In this document: positions 33,593 through 48,105 of the stretch, piece after piece
Layout of the letters: the number at the start of each line of letters is the position of its first letter
Position numbering within the stretch: position 1 is the stretch's first letter
DNA from: Talaromyces rugulosus
Taxonomy: Eukaryota; Ascomycota; Eurotiomycetes; Eurotiales; Trichocomaceae
DNA: 64,000 nucleotides
NCBI RefSeq assembly: GCF_013368755.1
Contig: NC_049564.1
Span: forward strand, 2,054,001 to 2,118,000
Direction: 5' to 3'
Program-made: the position numbers and the translations under genes
The notes under the pieces: model-generated
What the model was told of the DNA's origin: nothing
What the model saw: the letters and a program-made list of their open reading frames with translations, nothing else
Databases searched by the model: none

Positions 33593-33879
33593 AATTTCGC
33601 TCTTTTCTATGATGTCGGCTCATTTGCTTATCAAATTTGAGATGTGAGCAATTTCAACTAGTTTCCGATTCCGTTTAAAAATGACACAGTTACATGTATT
33701 ATTATTGTCGGTCGTCAGACGCAAATGCGTGGAAAACACTATTGCTTAAAAAAAGTGCATGTCAACTACATAGGTATCAATGGAAATTATATTAGAGATA
33801 TTATTAAAATATGTTCAATACAATAAAAGTCAACGGCTTTTATATCAACGTTCCACAACATATCTCGGAAACGAAATGA

Positions 33880-33894
33880 GCCTCGTAGCGAGGC
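33880..33894. promoter_or_regulatory. Perfect hairpin GCCTCG-TAG-CGAGGC
   Basis: A 6-bp stem with a 3-nt spacer. A close copy, CCTCGTAACGAGG, lies 240 bp further on at 34121-34133. Both precede the Dal5-type MFS gene and are followed by the bases CA. A dimeric regulator site is likely. Confidence 0.45.
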
Positions 33895-34108
33895 ACTGTC
33901 GGATGTGAGAGCTATGATCGGCCTAATTTAGTTCGTGCCGAGTACACCCTGCCACTATCCGAGAAGTTGTCGCGAGTCGTAACACTATAGTACTTCAATT
34001 CAAATATAGTATGTAGCTATGGTAGGGTCAGATTAAAATGCAATTAGATTGTAACTAATCCATTCCTTAAACACTAAATAAAGTCTTTACCAAATGCGAT
34101 CCGGCCTC

Positions 34109-34133
34109 GGATCTCGAGATCCTCGTAACGAGG
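34109..34133. promoter_or_regulatory. 14-bp palindrome fused to second CCTCG hairpin
   Basis: GGATCTCGAGATCC is a perfect palindrome at 34109-34122. It runs into CCTCGTAACGAGG at 34121-34133. The block lies about 280 bp before the MFS ATG. Confidence 0.45.
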
Positions 34134-34276
34134 CACAATGCGGAGGACTCCACGACCCCGGTCTTTCCACCGTGTTGGAAGAGGTTTGCGGGGGGGAAAT
34201 ATATGACAGATACCAATGTTAATGGTATTGGTTGCCTGTCTAAATTCTACTCAGGGCCAAGCCAATCATCGTTTGG

Positions 34277-34305
34277 TGACGTCAAGTGGCCGCCTGCATA
34301 TAAAA
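34277..34305 (+). promoter_or_regulatory. CRE site and TATA-like box of the Dal5-type MFS gene
   Basis: TGACGTCA at 34277-34284 is followed by gcatataaaa at 34296-34305, about 105 bp before the ATG. An AGCCAATC (CCAAT-box) lies just upstream at 34260-34267. Confidence 0.4.
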
Positions 34306-34409
34306 CAAGCTGGTGGTGCCTTTATCTGGGGAAGACAACATCCTTCTCCAGATAGCCAGCGCTTCATCTTATCGTCTACAATAAAATAATAAGAAAAAAG
34401 CAATTACCA

Positions 34410-36052
34410 ATGACAGGTTCGCTCTTGAATATGGAGCTGGCGGACAATCTCAAAGACGATGCTATTCTGATGGAGATTGAGAACAGCAAGGCCGACGCGG
34501 CCGAGCCTGAGTTCACGCCCAAAGAGGAGAAAGCTCTTTTGAGGAAGATTGACTTGCATCTATTGCCAACAATATGGATCATGTATCTGCTCTCATACAT
34601 GGATCGAACAAAGTATGTTGATGCAACAATATTCGATTAGACACCTGGACAATACTCATGTTGATAGCATCGGGAACGCAAAAATTTCAGGAATGCAGGA
34701 TGATTTGAACCTGTCTTCAAATCAATACTCCATTTCCCTTGTCGTTTTCTTTGTCGGTTACGTGGTTTTTGAAATACCTAGCAAGTACGTGTCCCCTTCC
34801 CCCGGTTGGAAAAAAATCAAAATTTCTAACAGTACCCTGTAGTCTTCTGCTTAGTCGCTCGCGTCCGTCGATATTTCTGCCTTCTATCATGGTGGTATGG
34901 GGAACAATGACGTGTGTTATGGGTGTCATCCATGATTATAAACACCTTGTCGTGCTGCGAACCCTAATCGGCTGTATCGAGGCTGGGTTCGCCCCGGGCG
35001 TATTATTAGTTTTGTCTTCTTGGTATAAGAAAACCGAGCAATCCAAAAGATTTGCGGTGTATATTTCCGCGGCTATCTTATCTGGTGCCTTTGGGAGTCT
35101 TCTCGCTGCTGGGATTGTGGACGGGCTAGAGGGTTCTCATAGTATTCGAGGATGGCGGTGGTTGTTCATTGTCGAAGGTGCTGTGACGGTTGGGTTCGCT
35201 CTCTTGTCGATGTTGTTCCTCCTCGATTTCCCGGCCACCTCTCACATGCTGAGCGAGCGTGAACGCCATGTTGCCATTAGGCGTCTTGCCACAGAGAATG
35301 TGACTGCCGCTTCTGAAGACCCATCTCAACGGCTCTCTGGAATGAAAGCCACCGTTGACGCAATCAAAAATTGGAAGACATGGATGTTTGTTATAGGATA
35401 TATGGTATTCGATTCACATTTTATACTAAGCCAATGTTTGCTGACAACTGCTGCAGGTCATAGTCGGTTCTAGTACTCTATCTTATTTCTACCCAACTCT
35501 CGTTGAGGGTCTGTTCGGCAACAAATCCAGCAGCCAGGTCAATTTTCTCACCGTTCCTATATACGCCGTCGCTTTTGTATGTACTTTGATTACAGCGTAC
35601 TTTGGTGATAAGGTTCCCTATATGCGAGGCACTATTATTTCGGCCTGGCTGCTTTTCTCGTGCGTGTGCTCTATCATTGTCTGCGTCGTGTCCAATTTTA
35701 CTGCTCGTTATGTCCTGCTCGTGCTCATGGCAGCTGGGTTATGGTCTACCAATGGTGCTGCATTGGCATATGCATCGTCGGCTTTTGGCGATATGGACCC
35801 TCAGGTTCGAGGTGTCAGCCTTGCTTTGGTCAATGCATTGGGAAACTTGTCGCAAATATACGGTTCGGTACGAGCTACCCTGCAGTGTTTTCAAATAGAT
35901 TAAGAAGCTGACAATTGATACAGTACCTGTTTCCGTCATCGGATGCACCTAAATATCTCATGGGATTTGGTGTCATCTCAGGTATGCTGGGTGTTGGTGT
36001 TGTAGTATACGCGTTGCTGCACGTCATATTACGAACGTCAATGCATTTCTAG
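34410..36052 (+). CDS. MFS anion:cation symporter, allantoate permease (Dal5) type
   Basis: Plasma-membrane transporter, 473 aa. Five exons: 34410-34612, 34668-34784, 34843-35404, 35457-35867 and 35924-36052. The family pattern is clear: KALLRKIDLHLLPTIWIMYLLSYMDRTN, GMQDDLNLSSNQYSISLVVFF (seen as DDLNLSSNQYS), VFEIPSNLLLSRSRPSIFLPS, VVWGTMTCVMG, IEAGFAPGVLLVLSSWYKKTEQSKR, GWRWLFIVEG and LLDFPATSHMLSERERHVA. Members carry organic anions such as allantoate, nicotinate, pantothenate or sulfonates. Its 3' end faces a TauD-type dioxygenase 187 bp away, which points to a sulfonate or a similar carboxylate. Promoter palindromes suggest specific control. Confidence 0.9.
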
Positions 36053-36239
36053 AACTAGTTTATGCCATGAAAAATACACCACTTAGGAATGAATTTATCG
36101 AAACCAAGTGAATAATATGAGGTTTATCAAGAATATTCACTGACATTTAACGTCGATTAATCAGTATGTAATACCGATCGTTCATAACAATGAGAAAATC
36201 CAGTTCATCAAAGATAAACCTCAAAAATAGATTATCCTG

Positions 36240-37880
36240 TTAAGCCAATGCAGCTAATGCCTCACGTCGAGACTTGGAGGCCGGGTCGTAGTATGGAATT
36301 TCTCCCAGAGAGACAACTCTGTTGCCCTGGCGTTTTCCTTCGTAGTCACTACATTCACATATTAGTAGCGTTGTCATATTTTAAAATTGTCTGTAATAGA
36401 AACTTACTTTGTTGCCGTGTGAAAGACGGAGCGACTGTGAAAGGAGAGCCTTGTCAGATGTTATCATCCAGATGTCAAGGAACGACTTACTTGTCCCAAA
36501 TAGCTAGATCATTAGTCCCCCATTTGAAACGCGCTTGCAAATCATGATTTTCAGAGATGAGCTGGCGAACTGTTTACAGAGTTAGCTGTGGCTAGTTAAT
36601 TACAGGCTAGTGACAAGCCTTACAGTACTGTTTCAAGATCTCGCTTTCTCGTTTTGTAACACCCTCAATCCAGCCATTGTCAACTTGGCCCGCAGCCCCG
36701 AAGAGACTTTTCCAACCAGTGACAGGGTTCGTCCGCACGAGAGGGCTTTTTAGCCTGTTAGTAGAGCAATTTTAGCTTTGAGGTTCCTCTAATCACTTAC
36801 TGAGAAGCTTTGAAATCAAAGCCTACATTCTCCGGGGCTCCACGATCACCGTCAATAAGCTCAATGCCATGCTCCTTTGCGATATTGTTGAACACGGGCT
36901 TTCTGGTATTAGTAATGGAAGTACATCATGTTTGAATATTATAATTACCTGATAGTGGACTGCTGTTAGGCCATCTGCAAGCTTCTGAATGGCAGGCGAT
37001 AGTCGATCATAGACTTCATATCCCGACGCCCAGAGAGTGTCCCCGCCGGTCTGATCTTCCGGTGTATGAGTTATTTTCAAAATAGCATAATCTGAAGGTA
37101 CTCTCTCAAAAGTAATACTAATCTACGTTAGCCAAATAAAGTACTTGTTTAATAATTCCCATTATATGACTGAAAAATACTTACTCTGCATGCCAGCCTG
37201 TGCTGGCCAGGTGCTTCGAGTTATCCAGAAATCTGTCGCCATAATATTTGCGATTAACCTGTTAAAGAATAAGTATATATACTTATATTTTCATGAAAAG
37301 GAGATATACCTCGGAAGAAATGACGGAAATCTCGTCATCGAGTTTGCCGTGCTCATCCACTGAAATGCTTCTCTTGCTATTGTTAACAGCATGTCTATGC
37401 AGCTATTAAAACGTCAAAAGGTCAGTATTCATGTAAGTAAATTAATATATTATATTTCTCACTTTGGACGTTTCTGGCTTTCCAGTTAACTCTCCCAGTC
37501 TCTGGCCAAGAGCCTTTTGTTGATCGGAGTTGATATTCTGGTTGCGAAAGAACAATACCCCGCGTTGGGATACTACAGTCAAGTGAACGTGTCAGAAAAG
37601 TCGTATCATGACAAATAAAGCTGTTTCTATATATATTCATACCAAGGATAGCCAGGTCACGAAGTTTGCGGTCGTCATCGAGAATATCTGTTAGTTCCAG
37701 GGTAGGAAACTCTCTGCCAATAACAGGGGTGACATCAAGACTTTGGTACTCGTTGAGAGATCCTGAGTACTTTAATGGCTCCTTGATTAGGCCAGAAGGT
37801 AGAGCATTCTTAATGGATGTTGTGACTTTGTCCACGGACGGAGACGAAAGGGGTGATTCCACGGCGATTGAAGGCGACAT
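36240..37880 (-). CDS. Fe(II)/2-oxoglutarate dioxygenase, TauD/TfdA family
   Basis: Cytosolic dioxygenase, 372 aa, probably releasing sulfite from a sulfonate or cleaving a related substrate. Ten minus-strand exons: 37880-37643, 37572-37463, 37402-37310, 37258-37185, 37117-36949, 36898-36801, 36745-36624, 36569-36491, 36434-36408 and 36348-36240. The iron site is WHADITFERVPSDYA (His about 170, Asp about 172, joined across an intron) and SVFHTATNDYEGKRQGNRVV (His about 333, 2-oxoglutarate Arg about 347). Other landmarks are GVLFFRNQNI, TPEDQTGGDTLWASGYEVYD (GGDTLW) and HPLVRTNPVTG. Nine introns in 1.6 kb, with one 27-nt exon, is unusually dense. Two acceptors (before 36898 and 36745) were chosen by protein fit. 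It converges on a Dal5-type transporter, suggesting uptake and use of one sulfur source. Confidence 0.87.
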
Positions 37881-38785
37881 GACAATGAGTATCAGATTTT
37901 GTGTTATTTAAACAATATGCTTCGTAGTTATTTGATGAATAAACAATACTGCTTGCAGATTGTCGATAATTAAGCCTAGTGTGGCCTTCATATACACTCG
38001 ATGGAAGCCGTTGACGAGACGAGGTGTTGAAATCACACCATCGCGGCAGTGTTAATTACCCAATTCGTTACTTTATTAACAACGTGCTGTAGATCTGATA
38101 AAGGGTTCACATATTGAAAGCCATCACGACATCTACCAAACCTTTTATTTGCTTGCTGTGGTGCAATACTCGTAGTCGGAGTAAGGCGATGCTTTATTGG
38201 TTGTTGTTAGATGCATACATGGATCAGTTAATGCCGTTATCCCCAAATCAAGAAGCGGGGTAGGGCCGTATAAGCCCATTTACAAACAAGTAGTCACTAT
38301 TAAAATGGCGTAGACTTGGCCAAGTCAGGTTTTGCCAAAATTGCGAGATATTACGTGTATAAGACACAATTCCCAGCAACCAGGCCCTGATAACAGTATC
38401 CGTTTGACAATTCTTATCTGGTAATAAATACAAACAATTATAACAGTCCCATGGTATTTTATTTTAAAAATGACATTGAATTCAAAGCATAATAATTAAG
38501 ACAGAGCAGAGTATATGCCTGCTGGAACTTAGGTCAATTGATATTTGTTTGTTAAGCTTTGTACACAAAGGCAACAATTTCTCTTTGCTCAATTGGTTAA
38601 CAGGTGAATTAGATGATATCATATTCATTAGTGATATTTTAGAAATATTAAACAACATTGGAGGTACAGGTCGCAGCTCCACATGCACCCATCCCTCCCG
38701 GTTTTCCGTGAATATTACAAATCGGCTCAAGTATATTTCTTCGGTGCCTTTCCAAAACTACTCCTGGGGTTCTGCGAATATTACT
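37881..38785. other. Spacer: dioxygenase promoter and 3' flank of promethin-like gene
   Basis: AT-rich, with a near-copy of the TCAATTGAT palindrome at about 38532-38540. No gene is supported. The frames at 38248-38433, 38482-38730 and 38549-38833 lack family content. Confidence 0.5.
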
Positions 38786-39451
38786 TCACTCCTCCTTTTG
38801 TGGTGTTTTCTCCGGTTGTTCATTGTCTCCTGAGGCAGCAGACAACGGCATCAAAAAGGTCGTGATAATCCCGCCAAGGAACTTCTCATCGACCCACTTA
38901 ACAAACGAGTAAAATGCCCAACTCCATCCCCAGAAAATAAATCCCATTGATCCTGTCACCAGTAGTATTGGACCAAGAATCAATAATGAGAGCAAAGCCC
39001 AGAGAAGGGTAGCCACCGCTGCAAACAAGAATACGCCTGCAAGAAACACCAAAATTGGGACACCGCAACAAATCGCCTGACAGACGATGAATGTTGCAGC
39101 CATAGGTCTCGACATGGCTTTTTTGTAAGCTGCTTCCCTCCTCTGGACAGGAAAGAATCGTTCAATCAAGCCCTTAACGTAGGTTTCGAACTTGTCCATA
39201 AACCACTGAGTTAGACCCGAGAAGGAGAAAGAGACATCGGGCATGTCGTCATTTTGAGCTTGGGATTGCTGTTGATCACCTGGAAATTCTCCGGGGATAG
39301 ATTTTCCAGTCAAAGTCGCGGTGGTTTGGTCGATTTGTTCTCTGGGTTGTTTGACGGTCGATGCCAGGTCGCCCTTCTTAACCGAGTCAGCAGCGGTAGA
39401 AGCACCTCTAGCCGCGCCGGTGAGGCCGCTGGTGGCCTTGTTCAACGACAT
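38786..39451 (-). CDS. Promethin/LDAF1-like membrane protein
   Basis: Intronless, 221 aa. A hydrophilic Ser/Thr/Gln-rich N-terminus (about residues 1-75) precedes an amphipathic stretch (SGLTQWFMDKFETYVKGLIE) and a basic RREAAYKKAM turn. Then come two long hydrophobic blocks, about residues 115-180 (FIVCQAICCGVPILVFLAGV and LLILGPILLVTGSMGFIFWG), and a charged C-terminus ending EKTPQKEE. This hydrophobic hairpin layout resembles promethin/LDAF1 and yeast Ldo proteins, which work with seipin in lipid-droplet assembly at the ER. Family assignment rests on layout and composition, so an unrelated small membrane protein is possible. Confidence 0.6.
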   Translation of the reverse strand: MSLNKATSGLTGAARGASTAADSVKKGDLASTVKQPREQIDQTTATLTGKSIPGEFPGDQQQSQAQNDDMPDVSFSFSGLTQWFMDKFETYVKGLIERFFPVQRREAAYKKAMSRPMAATFIVCQAICCGVPILVFLAGVFLFAAVATLLWALLSLLILGPILLVTGSMGFIFWGWSWAFYSFVKWVDEKFLGGIITTFLMPLSAASGDNEQPEKTPQKEE

Positions 39452-41781
39452 GATGAGATTGATGCGAGAAAATAATCATATTTTGAGAAAACAGAGAATG
39501 CTAAATATAAATAGTCAATATTTTGTTGCTTGTTTTCTCCATGTGGATCGTTTTGACGTATGACAGGTGCTGATAACCAACCGTTGCCGCCAATGACCTC
39601 ATACACGCCACAGCGATCTATATCGGACCGTTGACTTTTAAACTCTTTATATCCTGAACGCTAAAAATATGAAGTGATGTCATACTGCGACGCCGTTGTT
39701 TTTTGAAATTGTTTATCATGATGTAGTTACTTCTGGGCTGCAGCGCGAAGCTTGTGGTTGGTATAAAGGCAGCCAGATAAGAAGGCACATTCTAGCCTGA
39801 AAGGCACATTAATCAGGATTGGTGATTATTTCCTTGGTTTCTGTTTCTTCCAGTTCAATCCTAATCAGTACCAAGATTTAGCAGACCAGGAAGTGGAGAG
39901 CCGACGCATCACCACCCACAATGCAGCAGGATTAAATTTTGCACCAAGGGTTGTAGAGTGCGTGAGATACAACCCACTAGGTCCTTCCTTCTCGATATAG
40001 AATCCGTATGAGTTATGACTTGGATGTAAGGGCCCGTAAACTTCTATGGATCAAAAATAGCCTTGACTGTCAATTTGTTCCTCGGCAGGGTATGGCGACG
40101 GGTTTGGGGATTCTTACAAATTTAAAGTAACTAGATAGAGTCACAGGCTTACGAATAGCGTGCTCTAACTTCAAAGAAATTTTCCTGTACGATTGCACAT
40201 GCTAATGGGAACCCAATCAGTTGCTGTTTCGCTTCCAATTCAAAGAGATCGGAACATACTCTAGGATCAATGAAGATCGTACCCGATTAAGCCATGCGGG
40301 TACCGACCTGACGACGCTAACACAGCTTAGATCGAAATAATTATTTTAGGATGTAACTAAAATCGGCCATTACTGAATCAGTTGTGAATTGCTGGGATAT
40401 GAGTGAAATGGTGGCTTTGCACTCCATGTTGGTACTGCAGTGTCGCCTCCTCATTCTAATTCATATGCGGTGCATTTGTCGGAATTGATGGATGATACAT
40501 CCGAAGATTGGAGTGGGACCTTGTCAATAGAACGATTTCCAAAAAGGTCAGGACCTGACTCGCTGCACGATCGTAGATAAAGTCATCAACTCATTTAGAG
40601 TGAACATTCAGTATGAAGTGGTGCCAGACTGACAATGTGACCATCAGAAAATAGCTCAGTATTACGCCACTACTGTGCCACCACAGGCTTAAAGGTCAAA
40701 TGACACAATGACATACATACATACCATCGGCACATTTTGAGCTGAAATGAGTAGTAGATCACTGCTGATAGTCCGCATTCCACTTCTCTTTGTCAGCTCA
40801 TAGCTTCTTAGCAACCACTTTCACAACTTGTATTACAGAGCTAACTAATAACTATTAAATAACTTTTTATGGATGTATGCTCAAACAACTACACAGTTTG
40901 ACGCGTACCTACATTAGGAAAATATGGGGTAACTAACTATGAAATGCTCCGATGGATGCGACCCCACGGCCCGTGGGACCTGTCCCTATACGAATTACCA
41001 TATGAAACCCTAGAAAACGGGCAAGCAGCCGGTATCCGTCCACTGATTCATGTTTAAGGCCACCGTCGAATGGGCATCAGTAAAGTTCTCCCCATCGGAC
41101 GCACCGGAAATTCACACAATACATAAACGCCATACCATCAAAATGTTATAAGAATATTATTAGCATAGCTACTACTAGCATTTTAGAAACAAGTAGGGTC
41201 TTAGACCATTTTCTGCTTCCGGCTAGAGCAACCCCTCTGTCGCATGGCTTCTCCAGCCTCAAAGCAGTGTTGAGATAAGTTAGCACGTGTTTTGACATTA
41301 GAGTAGTAATATTCACCCCTACAACCCGGTCTAGAATATCCTCAGAGTCGGTTTTTATTTTCACCCCGTGAATTAATAATAACTTTGGGCCGAAGGGATG
41401 ACTGAGAGCCGTTGTTACATTTTTACGTTTTGGGCTAATCAGCTAGGCGCAGCATGATTACCACCAAGTCGAACTACACTGATACAGCCAATGGCGCCCA
41501 ATGATATCAAATGACCCCCGTTTTTTCGGGGGATTAAAGCACCCAGCTTTAGCCAAGGATGGAATGGTTCTGGTTGAAATCAACGTGAACCATGACCGGA
41601 TCGTGTGGTTTGGGGCGGTTTTATGGTTTAGTTGGGGTCTATGAATGCGGAGACCTCTTAATATACTCTTACTTACTAGTATCACGTTCACGCAGTTCCC
41701 TTTAAATGCTCCTCCCCGGCTCATCCGATTTCGAATAGGCCAGTAGAGTCAACAATTGAAGATCTCGCTCTGAGCAACAGT
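39452..41781. other. 2.3-kb gene-free region
   Basis: No convincing gene between the promethin-like and glucanase genes, which diverge. Small minus frames at 41146-41364 and 41458-41724 have no recognised content. No repeats longer than short runs were noticed. Confidence 0.5.
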
Positions 41782-43143
41782 ATGAAGACTTTGGGGGTTA
41801 TCGCAACGCTGTGTGGCCTCTCGGCAGCATGGATGCCCGGAGTACACAAGGATATCTACTCCAAAGAAGGCAAAAACCTGTTTGAAAAGAGTGTATCTTC
41901 CACCAGAAAGCGCTACCTGCCAGGTTCTGGAAAGATCCGCGGTGTCAACCTCGGCTCCCTGTTTGTGTTTGAGCCATGGATTGCTGAGACTACCTGGAGC
42001 AGTATGGGGTGTGGCAATCAGAATTCTGAGTTTGACTGCGTAAACTCGGAGGGCCAGGATACCGCCAACACCAATTTTTCCGACCACTGGGGCTCATGGA
42101 TTGTGGAGGAAGACTTTGCCAACATGACCAGTTACGGACTGAACACGATCCGGATCCCGGTAGGATACTGGATCCGTGAGGATCTTGTCTACACAGACAG
42201 CGAGCACTTCCCGCAAGGCGCCCTATCCTACCTCGAACAAGTCTGTGGGTGGGCAAGTGACCATGGACTATACATCATCATCGATCTCCATGGTGCTCCC
42301 GGTGCCCAGGTTTCCCAGAATGCCGACACCGGTCAGGTAGGCATCTTACCGATGTCCAGTTCCTGTTCTCATCATGCTAACGTTTCACCTTCACCCCTGA
42401 TAGTTTGCTGATACCCCCGGATTCTATGTCGACTATCAATTTGAGCGTGCCCTTCAATTTCTGGAGTGGATGACTACCAACATTCACAGCAATGACAATT
42501 TCCGCAACGTGGGCATGCTTGAGATTGCCAACGAACCTGTGCAGGACTCGACCCAGGTTGGCGATCTACTCTCGTCTTATTATCCGAATGCCTTTAGTGT
42601 ATGTCCTATTGAACAATTTATACAAACCTGAGCAACGCTAACGTATATTGGTGGCCACAGAGAATCCGTGCCGCCGAAAGCGCTCTCAACGTCACAGAAA
42701 ACAACGAATTGCACATTGAAATGATGAATAATTTATGGGGCTCTGGCGACCCTACCCAATACCTGACCGACAACTACTTTGCCGCGTATGACGACCACCG
42801 CTACATAAAATGGGACAGCAGCGTCGCGGTCAGCCAGGATAACTACATTAGCACATCTTGCAACGACGACCGCGGTGGCAACACGCCGACAATCGTCAGC
42901 GAGTGGAGTTTGAGTGTACCGGATGATGTTCAGTGGAATTCCGACTGGGACCCGAGCACCAACCAGGAATTTTATAAGAAGTGGTTTGCGGCCCAGGTAA
43001 TGACTTATGAGAAGCAAGACGGCTGGGTGTTCTGGACATGGAAGTCGGAGCTCGGTGACTACCGCTGGTCATACCAGGATGCTGTCACTGCTGGCGTCAT
43101 TCCCACCGATCTCGACACTGTTTACGACCTCGGAGTATGCTGA
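41782..43143 (+). CDS. exgB: Secreted GH5 glucan endo-1,6-beta-glucosidase B-like (ExgB)
   Basis: Secreted beta-glucanase, 410 aa. Three exons: 41782-42336, 42404-42598 and 42661-43143. A signal peptide ([16 protein letters not shown]) leads into [17 protein letters not shown], then [56 protein letters not shown] (acid/base Glu about 229), [26 protein letters not shown] (nucleophile Glu about 331) and [20 protein letters not shown]. The SSMGCG and FWTWK blocks match Aspergillus proteins named ExgB. A basic stretch at about residues 41-45 (TRKRY) may be a Kex2 propeptide site. It may act on fungal cell-wall or external beta-1,6/1,3-glucan. Confidence 0.92.
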
Positions 43144-43392
43144 TTGGAGTGAGCATTTGCAGGATGGTTGAACATGTGGTGATTCATCCCCGAAAGTAGA
43201 TGACAAACTTAAACAATGTTTCATTGTACATATTAACTAAATTTGTTTATTATCGTACATATCCAATACCCGAAAACATCCCAAAGACTTGAATGATCCG
43301 ACGGACTTGACGAATTTTGATTTTGGCGTACCGTTTTCTAAATTTGAAGAGATTTTTTTTTTTTTTTTTTGTCGTTGAGGCACTCAAGGAAT

Positions 43393-43779
43393 TTAGAACC
43401 CACCAGCCAACACAAGTCCAAGAATGGCAACGAACGATCCATAGCCCCAATGATTCCACTCTCCATGTCCATTCATTTTGCAAACGAGGCCATCTGCGAA
43501 AGCTGCTCCGGCAAACCCAAGTAAATTCCATCCCAATGTCTTTCGATTCCCAGAGAATGCGGCCGATAACAAGGCGACACCTATGAAAATATCGCGTACA
43601 CCATAGACAATCATTAAGTAATCAACAAGCTGCTTCGCATCCGGAGAGGTGGGATATTGGAATTCAAACATGGAGAGAGCATGTTCGGGCCTAATAAAAG
43701 CGTTGACTCCGAAAGCGGTTGCTATGGCCGCGAAAATGGTAGATATGAAAGGAATAATAGAAGACTGCGAAATAGACAT
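43393..43779 (-). CDS. DUF4267-type small membrane protein
   Basis: Intronless, 128 aa, with about four hydrophobic segments: SIIPFISTIFAAIATAFGVN, DYLMIVYGVRDIFIGVALL, LGWNLLGFAGAAFADGLVC and WGYGSFVAILGLVLAGGF. The GVRDIFIG turn and the FADGLVC...GHGEWNHWGYG part are typical of fungal DUF4267 proteins. Some members sit near oxidoreductase or secondary-metabolite genes, but the function is unknown. It converges on exgB, and a T18 run near 43353-43370 lies between them. Confidence 0.75.
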   Translation of the reverse strand: MSISQSSIIPFISTIFAAIATAFGVNAFIRPEHALSMFEFQYPTSPDAKQLVDYLMIVYGVRDIFIGVALLSAAFSGNRKTLGWNLLGFAGAAFADGLVCKMNGHGEWNHWGYGSFVAILGLVLAGGF

Positions 43780-44517
43780 TTTGGGTGTGTTTTGGGGTTT
43801 TTTCTCGGGCAGTGGAAATTGGCAGCTAGTCGTGCTGAATCGGTTTCGTGTCTATTGACTATTTTGAATGCTGGGTGAACGCGTGTTACCTGTTGATTTT
43901 TGTAAAACAAAGGCGTATTTATGTACTGTGTCTCTCGGTCACGAAAAGACGCGATCCCGACAGTCAACACGCGCCAAGAGATGCGACCCCATGTGAGTGC
44001 AATTTTATTTGTTCACTAAAGAGCATCTCGGGCATCCAGAAAAGCGAGGGCCGATAGAGTTGAAGATGTGGGCCGCTGCTGCCTAGATTATGACTGATCC
44101 TACAGATCAGCATGAACAAGCCATAGTTACTTATTCAAAGTCCAAGGTGAAGTTAAGATCAAGATTCGAAAGGGTTTGTTTAGTCTGTATACAATCTTCC
44201 TGGCTAGCCAAAAGGTTGTGGTCACAACCATTTCCAAACGGGCTTTCCTCGTCGCTGCGGTTTTCAGCCCTATCGCGACGACACCAAAATCTGCTAGCTC
44301 TAGCTAAGTCGCGATCGGCAGAGAAACACGGGGAAGCCCGACTATCTAGAAAGAAAACGCTAATGCATTACTGTACTCAGTACCCGATTTTAGGCTCGCT
44401 ATATTATATGTAACAATGGTTGAGTGCCAATTGGAGAGCTGATTAGTACTAACTTTACAGTCCATTCAATTGATACGCTGGCACTGCGTGCTAGCCCTTC
44501 AGGTTCACTATCTATTC
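43780..44517. other. Spacer between DUF4267 and xylanase genes
   Basis: Moderate GC, no gene. The frame at 44090-44413 has no recognisable content. A near copy of the TCAATTGAT palindrome lies at about 44466-44474. Confidence 0.45.
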
Positions 44518-48100
<3,583 letters not shown>

Positions 48101-48105
48101 CTAAC

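Larger units (their letters stand above)
32601..34409. other. Gene desert, second part (very AT-rich) and MFS promoter
   Basis: Very AT-rich, with five ACATTGAA-type motifs between 32990 and 33592, one ATCAATTGAT at 33499-33508 and one TACATGTA at 33691-33698. A promoter-like stretch with ctatataaa lies near 33080 but has no reading frame downstream. From 33850 the sequence becomes the promoter of the Dal5-type MFS gene, with palindromes at 33880-33894, 34109-34122 and 34121-34133, a CRE at 34277-34284 and a TATA-like gcatataaaa at 34296-34305. Confidence 0.55.
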
